A stretch of 64,000 nt of DNA from Microbacterium sp. LWO12-1.2 (GCF_040675875.1 NZ_JBEGII010000001.1:1860001-1924000); one strand, 5' to 3'. Counted from the first letter of the stretch, positions 9,387 through 18,798 are shown. Numbers and translations are program-made. Notes: generated from the letters alone by a model not told the origin.

Positions 9387-10679
9387 CTAGGCCGTGATGC
9401 GCTCACGCACGATGGGACCGGCCGCTGGCGCCTCGGAACCGATCTGCCATGCCCCTTCGAGAGCCTCGAGCGCACGAGGGAAGCGCGCCTCGTCGGCGGC
9501 CGACAGCGTGAACAGCGGCTGGCCGGCGACCACACGGTCTCCCGGCTTGGCGTGCAGGTCGATGCCAGCCTCGAAGATCACCGGATCCTCAGCGCGTGCC
9601 CGGCCGGCGCCGAGACGCCAGGCAGCGACACCGAACGGGAGGGCGTCGAGGCGCGATACCACCCCGTCGGAGGGCGCGGTGACGACGTGGGTCTCCCTGG
9701 CCGTCGGCAGCGCCGCATCGGGATCGCCGTCCTGCGCACGGATCATGGCCTTCCAGCCGTCCATGGCGCGACCGTCATCGAGCGCGGCCTCCACATCGGC
9801 ATCCGGCTGTCCTGCGAGGGTGAGCATCTCCCTGGCGAGGGCGATCGTGAGTTCGCGGACATCGGCGGGGCCGCCGCCGGCGAGGATCTCGACCGACTCG
9901 CGCACCTCGTTCGCGTTGCCGATCGCGCGTCCCAGGGGCACGTTCATGTCGGTCAGCAGCGCCGTCGTGGCGACGCCGGAGTCCGTGCCGAGGGCGACCA
10001 TGGTGCGGGCGAGCTCGCGCGCACGGTCGATGTCCTGCATGAAGGCGCCGGAGCCGAACTTCACGTCGAGCACCAGAGCGTCGGTGCCTTCGGCGATCTT
10101 CTTCGACATGATGCTGGACGCGATCAGCGGGATCGCCTCCACGGTGCCGGTGACGTCGCGCAGCGCGTACAGCTTCTTGTCTGCGGGAGCGAGGCCCGAG
10201 CCCGCAGCGCAGATGACCGCGCCGACATCGCCCTGCATCTGCGCGAACATCTCCTCGTTGCTCAGGGCGGCGCGCCAGCCGGGAATCGACTCGAGCTTGT
10301 CGAGCGTGCCGCCGGTGTGGCCCAGGCCGCGGCCGCTGAGCTGCGGCACCGCGACGCCGAACACCGCGACGAGCGGGGCCAGTGGCAGCGTGATCTTGTC
10401 GCCGACGCCGCCGGTGGAGTGCTTGTCGACGGTCTTCTTGCCGAGGGACGCGAAGCTCATCCGCTCTCCCGACGCGATCATCGCGTCGGTGAGCACGCGG
10501 ATCTCATCGCGCTCCATCCCGCGCTGGAAGATCGCCATCGCGAACGAGGCCATCTGCGCATCCGAGACGTATCCCCGCGTGTAAGCGTCGACCATCCACC
10601 GCAGAGCAGGTTCGGCGACGACGCCGCCATCGCGCTTGGAGCGGATGACGTCCACCGCGTCGTAGGGTTCAACGGTCAT
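9387..10679 (-). CDS. deoA: Thymidine phosphorylase
   Basis: The 430-residue protein begins MTVEPYDAVDVIRSKRDGG, the usual start of actinobacterial pyrimidine-nucleoside phosphorylases. It carries KHSTGGVGDK, the phosphate- and substrate-binding signature. It splits thymidine or deoxyuridine with phosphate into base and deoxyribose 1-phosphate. The frame is open further upstream, but the ATG at 10679 overlaps the cdd stop by four bases (ATGA) and fits the family length, which fixes the start. Confidence 0.94.
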   Translation of the reverse strand: MTVEPYDAVDVIRSKRDGGVVAEPALRWMVDAYTRGYVSDAQMASFAMAIFQRGMERDEIRVLTDAMIASGERMSFASLGKKTVDKHSTGGVGDKITLPLAPLVAVFGVAVPQLSGRGLGHTGGTLDKLESIPGWRAALSNEEMFAQMQGDVGAVICAAGSGLAPADKKLYALRDVTGTVEAIPLIASSIMSKKIAEGTDALVLDVKFGSGAFMQDIDRARELARTMVALGTDSGVATTALLTDMNVPLGRAIGNANEVRESVEILAGGGPADVRELTIALAREMLTLAGQPDADVEAALDDGRAMDGWKAMIRAQDGDPDAALPTARETHVVTAPSDGVVSRLDALPFGVAAWRLGAGRARAEDPVIFEAGIDLHAKPGDRVVAGQPLFTLSAADEARFPRALEALEGAWQIGSEAPAAGPIVRERITA

Positions 10680-11074
10680 CGTGCATCCTCCAGGTCGCGC
10701 GGCCCGAACGCATCGGGAAGCACCTCGTCGATCGTGCGGATACCGGAGACGGTCTCCAGCAGCATTCCGGGCATCGCGTGCTCGAAGAGCAGCTGACGGC
10801 ACCGGCCGCACGGCATGATCGTCTGTCCGTCGTTGTTGACGCACACGAACGCGACGAGCTGCCCGCCTCCCGACATGTGCAGGTCCCCCACGAGGGCGCA
10901 CTCGGCGCACAGCGTGACACCGTACGAGGCGTTCTCGACGTTGCATCCGGCCACGATGCGGCCGTCACCGACGAGGGCTGCGGCTCCGACCTTGTAGCGC
11001 GAGTACGGCGCGTACGCCTTGGCCATCGCCTCGGTCGCGACCTGGCGGAGCTCGTCCCAGTCGATATCAGTCAT
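10676..11074 (-). CDS. cdd: Cytidine deaminase
   Basis: This 132-residue protein has the compact tetrameric cytidine deaminase layout: CNVENASYG, then CAE with the zinc cysteine and catalytic glutamate, then PCGRCRQ with the two other zinc cysteines. It turns cytidine or deoxycytidine into uridine forms, which the downstream DeoA can cleave. It sits 27 bases after the second nucleoside permease gene. Confidence 0.95.
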   Translation of the reverse strand: MTDIDWDELRQVATEAMAKAYAPYSRYKVGAAALVGDGRIVAGCNVENASYGVTLCAECALVGDLHMSGGGQLVAFVCVNNDGQTIMPCGRCRQLLFEHAMPGMLLETVSGIRTIDEVLPDAFGPRDLEDAR

Positions 11075-11101
11075 TGCGATCGTTCTCTCTTCTCGACAGG
11101 C

Positions 11102-12388
11102 CTAGGACTTGATGTACGGCTTGCCGTCTGCGGCAGGTGCTTTGATCTGTCCGGCGAATCCGGCGACGGCGAGAAGGGTGACCAGGTACGGCAACATGAG
11201 CATGAACTCGCCGGGGATCGGCGTCTTCAGGATCGAGAGCAGGTTCTGGAGGTTCGTCGCGAACCCGAAGAGCAGCGCGGCGAGCGTCGCGCGAATCGGG
11301 TCCCACCGACCGAAGATCACCGCGGCGAGGGCGATGAAACCGAGGCCGGCGGTCATGTCCTTGCCGAACTGCGGCACGGAGACGAGCGTGAAGTACGCCC
11401 CGCCCATCCCGGCGATCGCACCGGCGAGCAGCACGTTCCAGAACCGGGTCGGGTTCACCTTGATGCCCACGGTGTCTGCCGCCTGCGGGTGCTCACCCAC
11501 GGCGCGCAGCCGCAGGCCCCAGCGGGTGCGGTACAGGCCCCACGCGACGACGGCGACAGTGATGAACATCAGATAGCCGATGAACGTCTGGTTGAAGAGC
11601 ACCGGTCCGATGATCGGGATGTCGCTCAACAGCGGGATCTCGACGCGCGGGAAGCGCACGGGCGTGTTCAGCGTCGCCTCGTTCGGCGCGAGCAGCGCGC
11701 CGTAGAGGAATCCGGTGAGACCGGTGACCAGCACGTTGAGCACCACACCGACGATGACCTGCTCTACGAGGTACTTGATCGCGAACGCGGCGAGCACGCT
11801 CGCCACCAGGACGCCGCCGATCATCGCGCCGACCAGACCGACGAACGGGTTGCCGGTGATGCTGGAGAGCAGCGCGGCGGAGAAGGCGCCGAGGAGCAGC
11901 TGGCCCTCGATCGCGACGTTCACGACACCGGCACGCTCGCCGATGACACCGCCGAGCGCACCGAACACCAGCGGCACCGACAGCGACACCGCGCCGAACA
12001 GCAGGCTCGTGACGGGAACGAGGCCCCCGGCGGCCGCCCACACGAGGAACGCGAAGACGGCGAGGGCGCCGTAGGCCACGACCAACCAGAGCGACGGCTT
12101 GCGGTAGGTCCAGGCGCGGAGGAATGCTCCGACCGTGAGCACCACCAGGATTCCGAACACGACCCAGAAGGTCGACGCGGTCGGCAGCGCGACGTCGGGA
12201 AGCGCGAGCGCGGACGACTGGTCAGACAGACGGAAGGTGCTGATGCCGTCACGCGGCACGAGCAGGAACAGCAAGGCGAGGAGCACGGTGGCACCCGCCA
12301 GGACGATCGGCGCCTTGAGGTGCCGCTGCTTCACGGTCGCGAGCTGCACCGTGCCGTCAGCGGCCTGGGTCTGCACGAGGGACATCAT
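11102..12388 (-). CDS. Nucleoside ABC transporter permease, second subunit
   Basis: The 428-residue protein has about ten membrane segments and belongs to the branched-chain/monosaccharide-like permease family. It carries GVVNVAIEGQLLLGAFSA, the loop that contacts the ATPase, and ends with WDPIRATLAALLFGFA. The ATGATG at 12388 overlaps the upstream permease stop, which sets the start. Together with the paralogous permease, the double ATPase and the BMP lipoprotein it forms a BmpA-NupABC-type nucleoside importer. Confidence 0.9.
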   Translation of the reverse strand: MMSLVQTQAADGTVQLATVKQRHLKAPIVLAGATVLLALLFLLVPRDGISTFRLSDQSSALALPDVALPTASTFWVVFGILVVLTVGAFLRAWTYRKPSLWLVVAYGALAVFAFLVWAAAGGLVPVTSLLFGAVSLSVPLVFGALGGVIGERAGVVNVAIEGQLLLGAFSAALLSSITGNPFVGLVGAMIGGVLVASVLAAFAIKYLVEQVIVGVVLNVLVTGLTGFLYGALLAPNEATLNTPVRFPRVEIPLLSDIPIIGPVLFNQTFIGYLMFITVAVVAWGLYRTRWGLRLRAVGEHPQAADTVGIKVNPTRFWNVLLAGAIAGMGGAYFTLVSVPQFGKDMTAGLGFIALAAVIFGRWDPIRATLAALLFGFATNLQNLLSILKTPIPGEFMLMLPYLVTLLAVAGFAGQIKAPAADGKPYIKS

Positions 12389-13704
12389 GCCGCCACCGCC
12401 TTCTTCGCGGCCTTGGCTCTGAGCCTTGCAGCCTTCTCGATATCGGTCTTCGGGAGGAAGAACACCGTCCGCAGCAACGGCGGCGCCGCGATGAACAGCA
12501 CCACGAGGGACTGCACCACGAGCACGATGTCGACCGGGATGTCCTGCGCCTGCATCGAGAACGAACCGGCCTTGAGAGCGCCGAACAGGATGCCGGCGGC
12601 GAACGTGCCCCACGCGCGGCTGCGCCCGAGGAGCGCGACAGTGATCGCGTCGAAGCCGATGCCGGCATCGATCGTCTCGGTGACACCGGTCGTGACGGCG
12701 CCCTGGAGCTGGTTCATGCCGGCGAGACCCGCGAGGCCTCCGGCGAACAGCATCGCGTACACGTAGATGCGCTGCACGCTGATCCCGGCTGCCCGCGCGG
12801 CGTGCGGGTTCTCGCCCACCGCGCGCATGCGCATTCCGAGCGCTGAACGCTCGATGAGCCACCAGACGAACAGAGTCGCGACGATGACGACGACGAAACC
12901 GAAGTCGAGCAGCGGGAACTGCGGTCCCAGCAGCGTCGGGAACTGCGCGCTCTCCGGGGTGGCCGAACCGAGGGCCTGATTCGTGCCCGGCTTCTGCAGC
13001 AGGCCGGGGGTGCGGATCATCCACAGCAGCAGGTAGTACGCGATGTAGTTGAGCATGATCGTGAGGATCACCTCGTGCGCACCGGTGCGCGCCTTGATGA
13101 GTCCGGCGATCGCACCCCAGAGCGCACCGCCCGCGATGCCGGCGATCAGCGTCACCGGGATGTGCAGCCAGATCGGCAGGTCGAGCGAGAACGTCAGCAG
13201 CGCCGCGACCGCGACACCGATGAGCATCTGTCCACGTGCACCGATGTTGAACAGGCCGACGCGGAACGCCAGCGCGACACCGAGACCGGCTGCGATCAGC
13301 GGCGCGGCGAACCCGAGCGTGTTGGTCAGCGGGCGGATCTGCGCCGCGAAGTCCGCGCCACGGGCGTTGAAGATCGCACCGCGGAACAGTGCCTCATAGC
13401 CGTTGTACACCGCGTTCCATGCCGCGACGAACGTGTCTCCCGGCTGCGCGAAGAAGTAGCCGGATGCGGCCTGCACGTCCTCGTTCGTCAGTGCGATGAG
13501 GATGCCGCCCACGATCAGTGCCAGCACGATCGCGAGGACGGTCGTCACCGCGTTGCCACGGAGGATCTCCTTGAGGACCACGTTGCCGCGCGGAGGCGGC
13601 GGCACATCGGACGAGTCACGGGGAACCGTGCCGGTGCTCGTGGACAGCTGCTCCGGCGGCAGCCCCTTGGTCACGTCTCCCGCGCCGGGTGTCGCTCCGC
13701 TCAC
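12385..13704 (-). CDS. Nucleoside ABC transporter permease, first subunit
   Basis: The 439-residue protein begins with an extended cytoplasmic N-terminus of ~45 polar residues and then has about eight to ten membrane segments. It contains FNIGARGQMLIGVA, equivalent to the ATPase-contact loop of its neighbour, and GIGFDAITVALLGRS. A GTG start overlaps the ATPase stop by four bases. It pairs with the next permease to form the membrane channel for nucleosides. Confidence 0.9.
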   Translation of the reverse strand: MSGATPGAGDVTKGLPPEQLSTSTGTVPRDSSDVPPPPRGNVVLKEILRGNAVTTVLAIVLALIVGGILIALTNEDVQAASGYFFAQPGDTFVAAWNAVYNGYEALFRGAIFNARGADFAAQIRPLTNTLGFAAPLIAAGLGVALAFRVGLFNIGARGQMLIGVAVAALLTFSLDLPIWLHIPVTLIAGIAGGALWGAIAGLIKARTGAHEVILTIMLNYIAYYLLLWMIRTPGLLQKPGTNQALGSATPESAQFPTLLGPQFPLLDFGFVVVIVATLFVWWLIERSALGMRMRAVGENPHAARAAGISVQRIYVYAMLFAGGLAGLAGMNQLQGAVTTGVTETIDAGIGFDAITVALLGRSRAWGTFAAGILFGALKAGSFSMQAQDIPVDIVLVVQSLVVLFIAAPPLLRTVFFLPKTDIEKAARLRAKAAKKAVAA

Positions 13705-15215
13705 GCGGCCACCTCCCCTTCGGCCGCTCCGGCCATCATGAGTCCGAGTGTCTCTCTGGGTGTGTCGCCGGGCACGACGCCGACGATCGCGCCGCGGTAC
13801 ATGACAGCGATCCGATCTGCGAGAGCCGCGACCTCGTCGAGCTCGGTGGACACGACGATCACCGGGATGCCGGAATCGCGCGTCTCGATGATGCGCTTGT
13901 GGATGAACTCGATCGAGCCGACATCCACACCACGGGTCGGCTGCGCGGCCACCAGCAGTCGCAGATCACGGCTCATCTCGCGCGCGATCACGACCTTCTG
14001 CTGGTTGCCGCCCGAGAGCGTCCCTGCGGGCGTGTGCGGTCCCTGGGTACGGATGTCGTACTCGCGGATGCGCTCACGCGCGAACTCCTCGAGCGCGGAG
14101 CGGCGCAGCGTGCCGGCGCGGCTGAAAGCGGGGTCATCCGAACGGTCCAGGATGAGGTTCTCGGCCACGGAGAATCCCGCCACCAGTCCGTCCTCTGTGC
14201 GGTCCTCCGGCACGAAGCCGACTCCGGCGTCGAGGATCGCCCGCACGCTCTTGCCGACGAGTTCATTGCCGTCGAGCACGATCGATCCCTCGACACGGGC
14301 GGCGAGACCGACGATGGCCTCGACGAGCTCCGTCTGTCCGTTGCCCTGCACACCGGCGATGGCGAGGACCTCGCCGGGGCGAACGGCGAAATCGATACCG
14401 TCGACGACGATCGCTCCGGTGGGGGTGAGGACGCGCAGGCCCTTCACCTCGAGGCCGCCCTCGCCGATGCGCGGGGCTTCCTTGTGCACGGTGAGTTCGA
14501 CGGCCCTGCCGACCATGAGCGATGCAAGCTCGGCGTTGGTGGCGGTCGGCGATGCTTCGCCCACGACACGTCCGAGCCGGATGATGGTGATCTTGTCGGC
14601 GACTTCGCGCACCTCGCGCAGCTTGTGCGTGATGAACACGATCGCGGTGCCTTCGTCGCGCAGCTGGCGCATGATGGCCATCAGCTCGTCGGTCTCCTGC
14701 GGCGTGAGCACGGCTGTGGGCTCGTCGAACACGAGCACCTTCGCGTCGCGCGAGAGGGCTTTGATGATCTCGACGCGCTGCTGGACCCCGACGGGGAGAT
14801 CCCCGACGAGAGCATCCGGATCGATGTCGAAGCCGAACCGGGCCGCGACCGACCGCACGTGCTCTCGCGCCTTCGCGATGTCGAGCGTGCCGAGGGCCTT
14901 GGTCTGCTCATGTCCGAGCATGACGTTCTCGGCCACGGTGAACACCGGGACGAGCATGAAGTGTTGGTGGACCATACCGATCCCTGCAGCCATCGCGTCA
15001 CCGGGACCGCGGAAATGCTGCACCTCGTCATCGAGGAGGATCTCACCCTCATCCGCCTGATACAGGCCGTAGAGGACGTTCATCAGCGTGGACTTGCCCG
15101 CGCCGTTCTCGCCGAGGAGCGCGTGGATCTCCCCCGGCTCGACCACCAGATCGATGTGGTCGTTGGCCACGAGGCTACCGAATCGCTTGGTGATGCCGCG
15201 AAGTTCGAGCTTCAT
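13701..15215 (-). CDS. Nucleoside ABC transporter ATP-binding protein (two fused ATPase domains)
   Basis: The 504-residue protein contains two ABC ATPase halves. The first has Walker A GENGAGKSTL, a signature-like region LPVGVQQRVEI and Walker B VLVFDEPTAVL. The second has a degenerate Walker A (GVQGNGQTEL), the clear signature LSGGNQQKVVIAREM and a weak Walker B (LLVAAQPTRGVD). This asymmetric layout is normal for sugar and nucleoside importers of the RbsA/NupA type. It powers uptake through the two permeases encoded next. Confidence 0.93.
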   Translation of the reverse strand: MKLELRGITKRFGSLVANDHIDLVVEPGEIHALLGENGAGKSTLMNVLYGLYQADEGEILLDDEVQHFRGPGDAMAAGIGMVHQHFMLVPVFTVAENVMLGHEQTKALGTLDIAKAREHVRSVAARFGFDIDPDALVGDLPVGVQQRVEIIKALSRDAKVLVFDEPTAVLTPQETDELMAIMRQLRDEGTAIVFITHKLREVREVADKITIIRLGRVVGEASPTATNAELASLMVGRAVELTVHKEAPRIGEGGLEVKGLRVLTPTGAIVVDGIDFAVRPGEVLAIAGVQGNGQTELVEAIVGLAARVEGSIVLDGNELVGKSVRAILDAGVGFVPEDRTEDGLVAGFSVAENLILDRSDDPAFSRAGTLRRSALEEFARERIREYDIRTQGPHTPAGTLSGGNQQKVVIAREMSRDLRLLVAAQPTRGVDVGSIEFIHKRIIETRDSGIPVIVVSTELDEVAALADRIAVMYRGAIVGVVPGDTPRETLGLMMAGAAEGEVAA

Positions 15216-15269
15216 ATCTGCACCTTATCCAGAAGAGTCATCCAGGAGAATCATCGCCCGTCCACGGCA

Positions 15270-15305
15270 CGGGGCGAGTGGCAGAATTGCTCACCACTCG
15301 CCCCG
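15270..15305 (-). other. Hairpin between the lipoprotein gene and the ATPase gene
   Basis: A perfect 12-bp inverted repeat (15270-15281 with 15294-15305) lies in the 109-base gap between the binding-protein stop and the ATPase start. Hairpins in this place often let binding-protein mRNA outnumber the membrane-subunit mRNA by partial termination or by blocking 3' decay. It has no T-rich tail. Confidence 0.55.
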
Positions 15306-15324
15306 CGCTTGGACCTGCGTCAGA

Positions 15325-16437
15325 TCACGGCGAGTTCTTCGACTCCACCGTGATGTCGCCGGCGATGATCTGCTTCTGCAGCTCGGCGATCTCGTCGAGC
15401 AGCCCATCGGGGAGCTGCGATTCGAAGCCGCCGAAGCCGGAGAGCTTCACGCCCTCGTTCTCGAGCGTGCCGATGTACGGCGCCGGGTCGAACTCGCCCG
15501 CGGCGGCGGAGATGGTCGCGTCGTGGACAGCCACGTCGATCGCCTTCATGATCGAGACCAGCGTGACGTCGGCCACGCTCGGGTCTGCCACGGCGAGGTC
15601 GCTGTCGACACCGAGCATCAGGGTGTCCTTGCCGCTGTCGGCGATCGCCGCAGCCGCGCTCTGGTACACCGGTCCACCGACCGGGAGGATCACGTCGACG
15701 CCCTGGTCGAGCACGCCCTGCGCGGTCTGCTTGGCGGTGTCGTTCGCGTCGAAGCCACCCGTGAAGGAGCCCTTCTGCGTCGCTGCGTCCCAACCGAAGA
15801 CCTCGACCGATGCCGACTTGTCCTCGTTGTACTTCTCGACACCGAGCTGGTAGCCGTCCATGAACACGGCGACCGACGGGATCTGCATTCCGCCGAAGGT
15901 GCCGACCTTGTTCACACCGCTCTGCGCGGACCACGCCGCGGCGGCGTAGCCACCGAGGTAGGCAGCCTGAGCCGTGTCGAAGACGAGGGGCTTGACGTTC
16001 GGGGCGTCGACGTTGCCGTCGAAGTCGTTGTCGGCCCAGTCATCGATGATCGCGTAGTCGATCTCGGGGTTAGCCAGTGCCGACTCGACGGTCGCGGCGG
16101 ACAGCTTGAATCCGACCGAGACGATGAGCGAGCAGCCCTCGGAGACCGCGGTCTCGAGGTTCGGCGCGTAGTCGTTGTCGTTCGCCGACTCGAACTCGAG
16201 GGGCTTGATGTCCAGCTCCTTCGCGGCGCTGTCCATACCTTCCTTGGCCGACTGGTTGAACGACTTGTCGTTCCAGCCGCCGGCGTCGGAGACGAGGCAG
16301 GGAAGGAAGTCGGAGTCGACAGGCTTCTCGGAGCCCTCGGGCTCAGCGGTCGGCGCCTGGCCACAGCCGGCGAGTGCGAAGACGACGCCCGCGGCGATTG
16401 TCGCGCCGAGCAGCTTCTTGGTGGTGGAGATGGTCAA
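15325..16437 (-). CDS. BMP family nucleoside-binding lipoprotein
   Basis: The 370-residue protein has a lipoprotein signal with lipobox LAGC near residue 24, followed by a linker rich in P, E and S. The mature part has the BMP/Med periplasmic-binding fold, with VSDAGGWNDKSFNQSAKEG early and ILPVGGPVYQSAAAAI later. It should capture nucleosides outside the cell for the downstream ATPase and permeases. Being first in an operon with cdd, deoA and add supports nucleosides over sugars as ligand. Confidence 0.9.
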   Translation of the reverse strand: MTISTTKKLLGATIAAGVVFALAGCGQAPTAEPEGSEKPVDSDFLPCLVSDAGGWNDKSFNQSAKEGMDSAAKELDIKPLEFESANDNDYAPNLETAVSEGCSLIVSVGFKLSAATVESALANPEIDYAIIDDWADNDFDGNVDAPNVKPLVFDTAQAAYLGGYAAAAWSAQSGVNKVGTFGGMQIPSVAVFMDGYQLGVEKYNEDKSASVEVFGWDAATQKGSFTGGFDANDTAKQTAQGVLDQGVDVILPVGGPVYQSAAAAIADSGKDTLMLGVDSDLAVADPSVADVTLVSIMKAIDVAVHDATISAAAGEFDPAPYIGTLENEGVKLSGFGGFESQLPDGLLDEIAELQKQIIAGDITVESKNSP

Positions 16438-16506
16438 CTCATGCCTCCCTCAACGAAACCGCGGCCATCGCGGATCGATCAAAGTTACCTACTGTTTCAG
16501 CGTTTG

Positions 16507-16529
16507 CGCACACCGGCGACCCGTGTGCG
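16507..16529. promoter_or_regulatory. Inverted repeat upstream of the nucleoside transporter operon
   Basis: CGCACAC (16507-16513) and GTGTGCG (16523-16529) form a 7-bp inverted repeat with a nine-base spacer. It lies ~70 bases before the lipoprotein start and ~55 bases after the manC stop. A shorter TGGTTACCA palindrome lies just beyond it. It could be a repressor site for the nucleoside operon or a weak manC terminator. The spacing fits a dimeric regulator, but nothing identifies the protein. Confidence 0.35.
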
Positions 16530-16585
16530 AACGAATGGTTACCAAGCTGAAATCAACCCAGCCGATGAGCGCGAGGCCGTGCTCA

Positions 16586-17701
16586 TCAGAGCACGTCTCC
16601 CTGGCCGGTCAGCTTGAGGGACTCCACGACACCCTTCACGCGCTGCGCGTGCTGAACCGTCGTGACCAGAAGCGCGTCGGGGGTGTCCACCACCACGATG
16701 TCCTGCACACCGACCAGGCTGATCACGCGCGTGGTCTGGCTCACCAGGATTCCGCTGGCGGCATCCGACAGCACACGGGCGTTCGGACCGAGCACGGCGA
16801 GGTCGTTCTTGCGTCCATGCGTGATGAGTTTGGTGAGCGAGGCGAAATCGCCGACGTCATCCCAGTCGAAGTGGCCGGGGATGACCGCCAGGCGCCCCCG
16901 CTCCGCTGCCGGCTCCGCAACGGCGTAGTCGATCGCGATCTTCTTCAGCTTCGGCCAGATCCGGTCGACGGCCGGCCCTCTGAGCTCGCGGTCGTCCCAG
17001 GCCTCGGCGAGTTCCGACAGCCCCGCGTGCAACTCGGGCTCGTTGGCAGCCAGCTCTTCGAGGAGGACGCTCGCCTTCGCGATGAACATGCCGGCGTTCC
17101 ACAGGTAGCTGCGGTCCGCGACGTACTCCTTCGCGGTCTCAAGATCGGGCTTCTCCACGAAACGCTCGACCAGGGCCGCTTCGGGAGCGCCCGCCACGAC
17201 CAACTCCCCTGCCTTGCGGATGTACCCGAAGCCCACGGACGGCTCGGTGGGCGGAATACCGATCGTGCAGATGTAGCCCTCGCGCGCGACCTGCACGGCC
17301 TGCTGCACGGCCCACTCGAACACCTGTGTGCCGCGGATGACGTGATCGGCGCTGAACGAGCCGATGATCACGTCGGGATCGCGGCGATGCAGGATCGCCG
17401 CGGCGAGCCCGATCGCGGCGGCCGACTCGCGCGGCTCCGACTCCAGGAAGACGTTCATGTCGTCGATGCCGGGCAGCTCTGCCTCGACGGCGGCGCGGTG
17501 CGCGCGACCGGTGACGACGGCGATGCGATCGGGACCTGTCAGCGGCTCCAGACGATCCCAGGTGTCCCGGAGCAGGGAGTGCCCCGAGCCGGTGAGGTCA
17601 TGCAGGAACTTCGGGGCGTCCGCACGAGAGAGCGGCCAGAGCCTGCTTCCGATGCCGCCCGCGGGGATCACAGCGTAGAAGTCCTCTATATGTTGCGTCA
17701 C
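16586..17701 (-). CDS. manC: Mannose-1-phosphate guanylyltransferase
   Basis: The 371-residue protein starts with the nucleotidyltransferase motif PAGGIGSRLWPLSRADAPKF (family consensus GGxGTRLWPLSR) and carries the sugar-binding ERFVEKPD motif. It makes GDP-mannose from GTP and mannose 1-phosphate for mannosylated lipids and glycans. It lacks a fused isomerase domain, as is usual in actinobacteria. It is divergent from the sdh operon. Confidence 0.9.
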   Translation of the reverse strand: MTQHIEDFYAVIPAGGIGSRLWPLSRADAPKFLHDLTGSGHSLLRDTWDRLEPLTGPDRIAVVTGRAHRAAVEAELPGIDDMNVFLESEPRESAAAIGLAAAILHRRDPDVIIGSFSADHVIRGTQVFEWAVQQAVQVAREGYICTIGIPPTEPSVGFGYIRKAGELVVAGAPEAALVERFVEKPDLETAKEYVADRSYLWNAGMFIAKASVLLEELAANEPELHAGLSELAEAWDDRELRGPAVDRIWPKLKKIAIDYAVAEPAAERGRLAVIPGHFDWDDVGDFASLTKLITHGRKNDLAVLGPNARVLSDAASGILVSQTTRVISLVGVQDIVVVDTPDALLVTTVQHAQRVKGVVESLKLTGQGDVL

Positions 17702-17798
17702 CTCGCCAGCGTAGCCCGCGACGTTTCACCCCGCTGTCGCGCGCGTGCGGGAGCGGCACTTAGGCTCCCCTTCGTCGCTCCCCGTGTTCTGACAGGAA

Positions 17799-17804
17799 TA
17801 GGAT
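17799..17804 (+). promoter_or_regulatory. Candidate -10 box of the sdh operon
   Basis: TAGGAT lies 94 bases before the GTG start of sdhC. Transcription from it would begin near 17811, downstream of an in-frame ATG at 17803, so that ATG could not be used. This supports the GTG at 17899 as the true sdhC start and gives a leader of about 90 bases. No convincing -35 is seen. Confidence 0.35.
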
Positions 17805-17898
17805 GGAAGACGATCGGGCATGCCTGACTTTCGACAGGATCACTCTTGGACGAGCGCAGCGCACGCGACCGACGCTCATCGATCCAGGGAGGACGACC

Positions 17899-18333
17899 GT
17901 GTCCACAAGCGCTCGCTTGACACCGTCGATTTCGGAAACCACGTCCAAGACCCCCCGCGGCACCCTTTACCGGGGACGCGAAGGCATGTGGTCGTGGGTG
18001 CTTCATCGCATCACCGGAGTCGCCATCTTCTTCTTCCTGTTGGTGCATGTGCTCGACACAGCGCTGATCAGGGTCTCGCCCGAGGCGTACAACGCCGTCA
18101 TCGGCACGTACAAGAACCCGATCATGGCGCTCGGCGAGGTCGTGCTCGTCGCCGGCATCGTGTTCCACGCCATGAACGGCCTGCGCATCATCGCGGTCGA
18201 CTTCTGGTCGAAGGGCGCCAAGTACCAGCGCCAGCTGTTCTGGGGCGTGCTCGCGGTGTGGGTCGTCATCATGGCCGGCTTCGTGCCCCGCCACCTCATG
18301 CTCGCGTTCGCCGGATTCGGAGGGGGTCACTGA
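17899..18333 (+). CDS. sdhC: Succinate dehydrogenase cytochrome b556 subunit
   Basis: The 144-residue membrane protein has three membrane segments and the SdhC hallmark SWVLHRITGVAIFFFLLVH, whose histidines include a haem ligand. It anchors the dehydrogenase and helps pass electrons to menaquinone. I chose the GTG at 17899 because GGGAGGA stands five bases before it; the frame is open upstream but lacks such a site. The stop overlaps the sdhD start by one base. Confidence 0.93.
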   Translation: MSTSARLTPSISETTSKTPRGTLYRGREGMWSWVLHRITGVAIFFFLLVHVLDTALIRVSPEAYNAVIGTYKNPIMALGEVVLVAGIVFHAMNGLRIIAVDFWSKGAKYQRQLFWGVLAVWVVIMAGFVPRHLMLAFAGFGGGH

Positions 18334-18779
18334 TGACCGCGCAGACCGTCGCCGCTCCCATCCGCCGTCAGCGTGGATTCAACCTCGAGAAGTGGGGGTG
18401 GATCTTCATGCGCGCCTCGGGTGTCGTGCTCGTCGTGCTGATCTTCGGCCACCTCTTCATCAACCTGATGGTCGGCGAGGGCATCCACGCCCTCGACTTC
18501 GCCTTCATCGCCGGCAAGTTCGCCACGCCATTCTGGCAGTGGTGGGACGTGCTGATGCTCTGGCTCGCACTGATCCACGGCGCCAACGGCATGCGCACCA
18601 TCGTGAACGACTACGTCACGAACGAGAAGGCGCGCAAGGCGCTGGTCTGGGCACTCGGCCTCGCCGCCGGTCTCCTGATCCTGCTCGGCACCCTCGTGGT
18701 GTTCACGTTCGACCCGTGCCTGGGCGTGACGGAGGATAGCGTCCTCTGGACCGAATGCGCCGCACTGGTCGGGAACTGA
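18333..18779 (+). CDS. sdhD: Succinate dehydrogenase hydrophobic membrane anchor subunit
   Basis: The 148-residue protein has three membrane segments. The first ([19 protein letters not shown]) carries a histidine in the haem-ligand position and the second ends [11 protein letters not shown]. With SdhC it forms the membrane anchor and quinone site of complex II. The order sdhC-sdhD-sdhA-sdhB is the standard one in this group. Confidence 0.92.
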   Translation: MTAQTVAAPIRRQRGFNLEKWGWIFMRASGVVLVVLIFGHLFINLMVGEGIHALDFAFIAGKFATPFWQWWDVLMLWLALIHGANGMRTIVNDYVTNEKARKALVWALGLAAGLLILLGTLVVFTFDPCLGVTEDSVLWTECAALVGN

Positions 18780-18798
18780 GAAGAAGGCTAAAGAAGAA

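Noticed and set aside
13701..15215. Degenerate second Walker motifs in the nucleoside ATPase
   Set aside because: Asymmetric halves are normal in fused RbsA/NupA-type ATPases, so this is not a sign of decay.
15216..15324. Possible riboswitch in the gap of the nucleoside operon
   Set aside because: Only a simple 12-bp hairpin is visible; no conserved purine or preQ1 riboswitch core could be found by eye.
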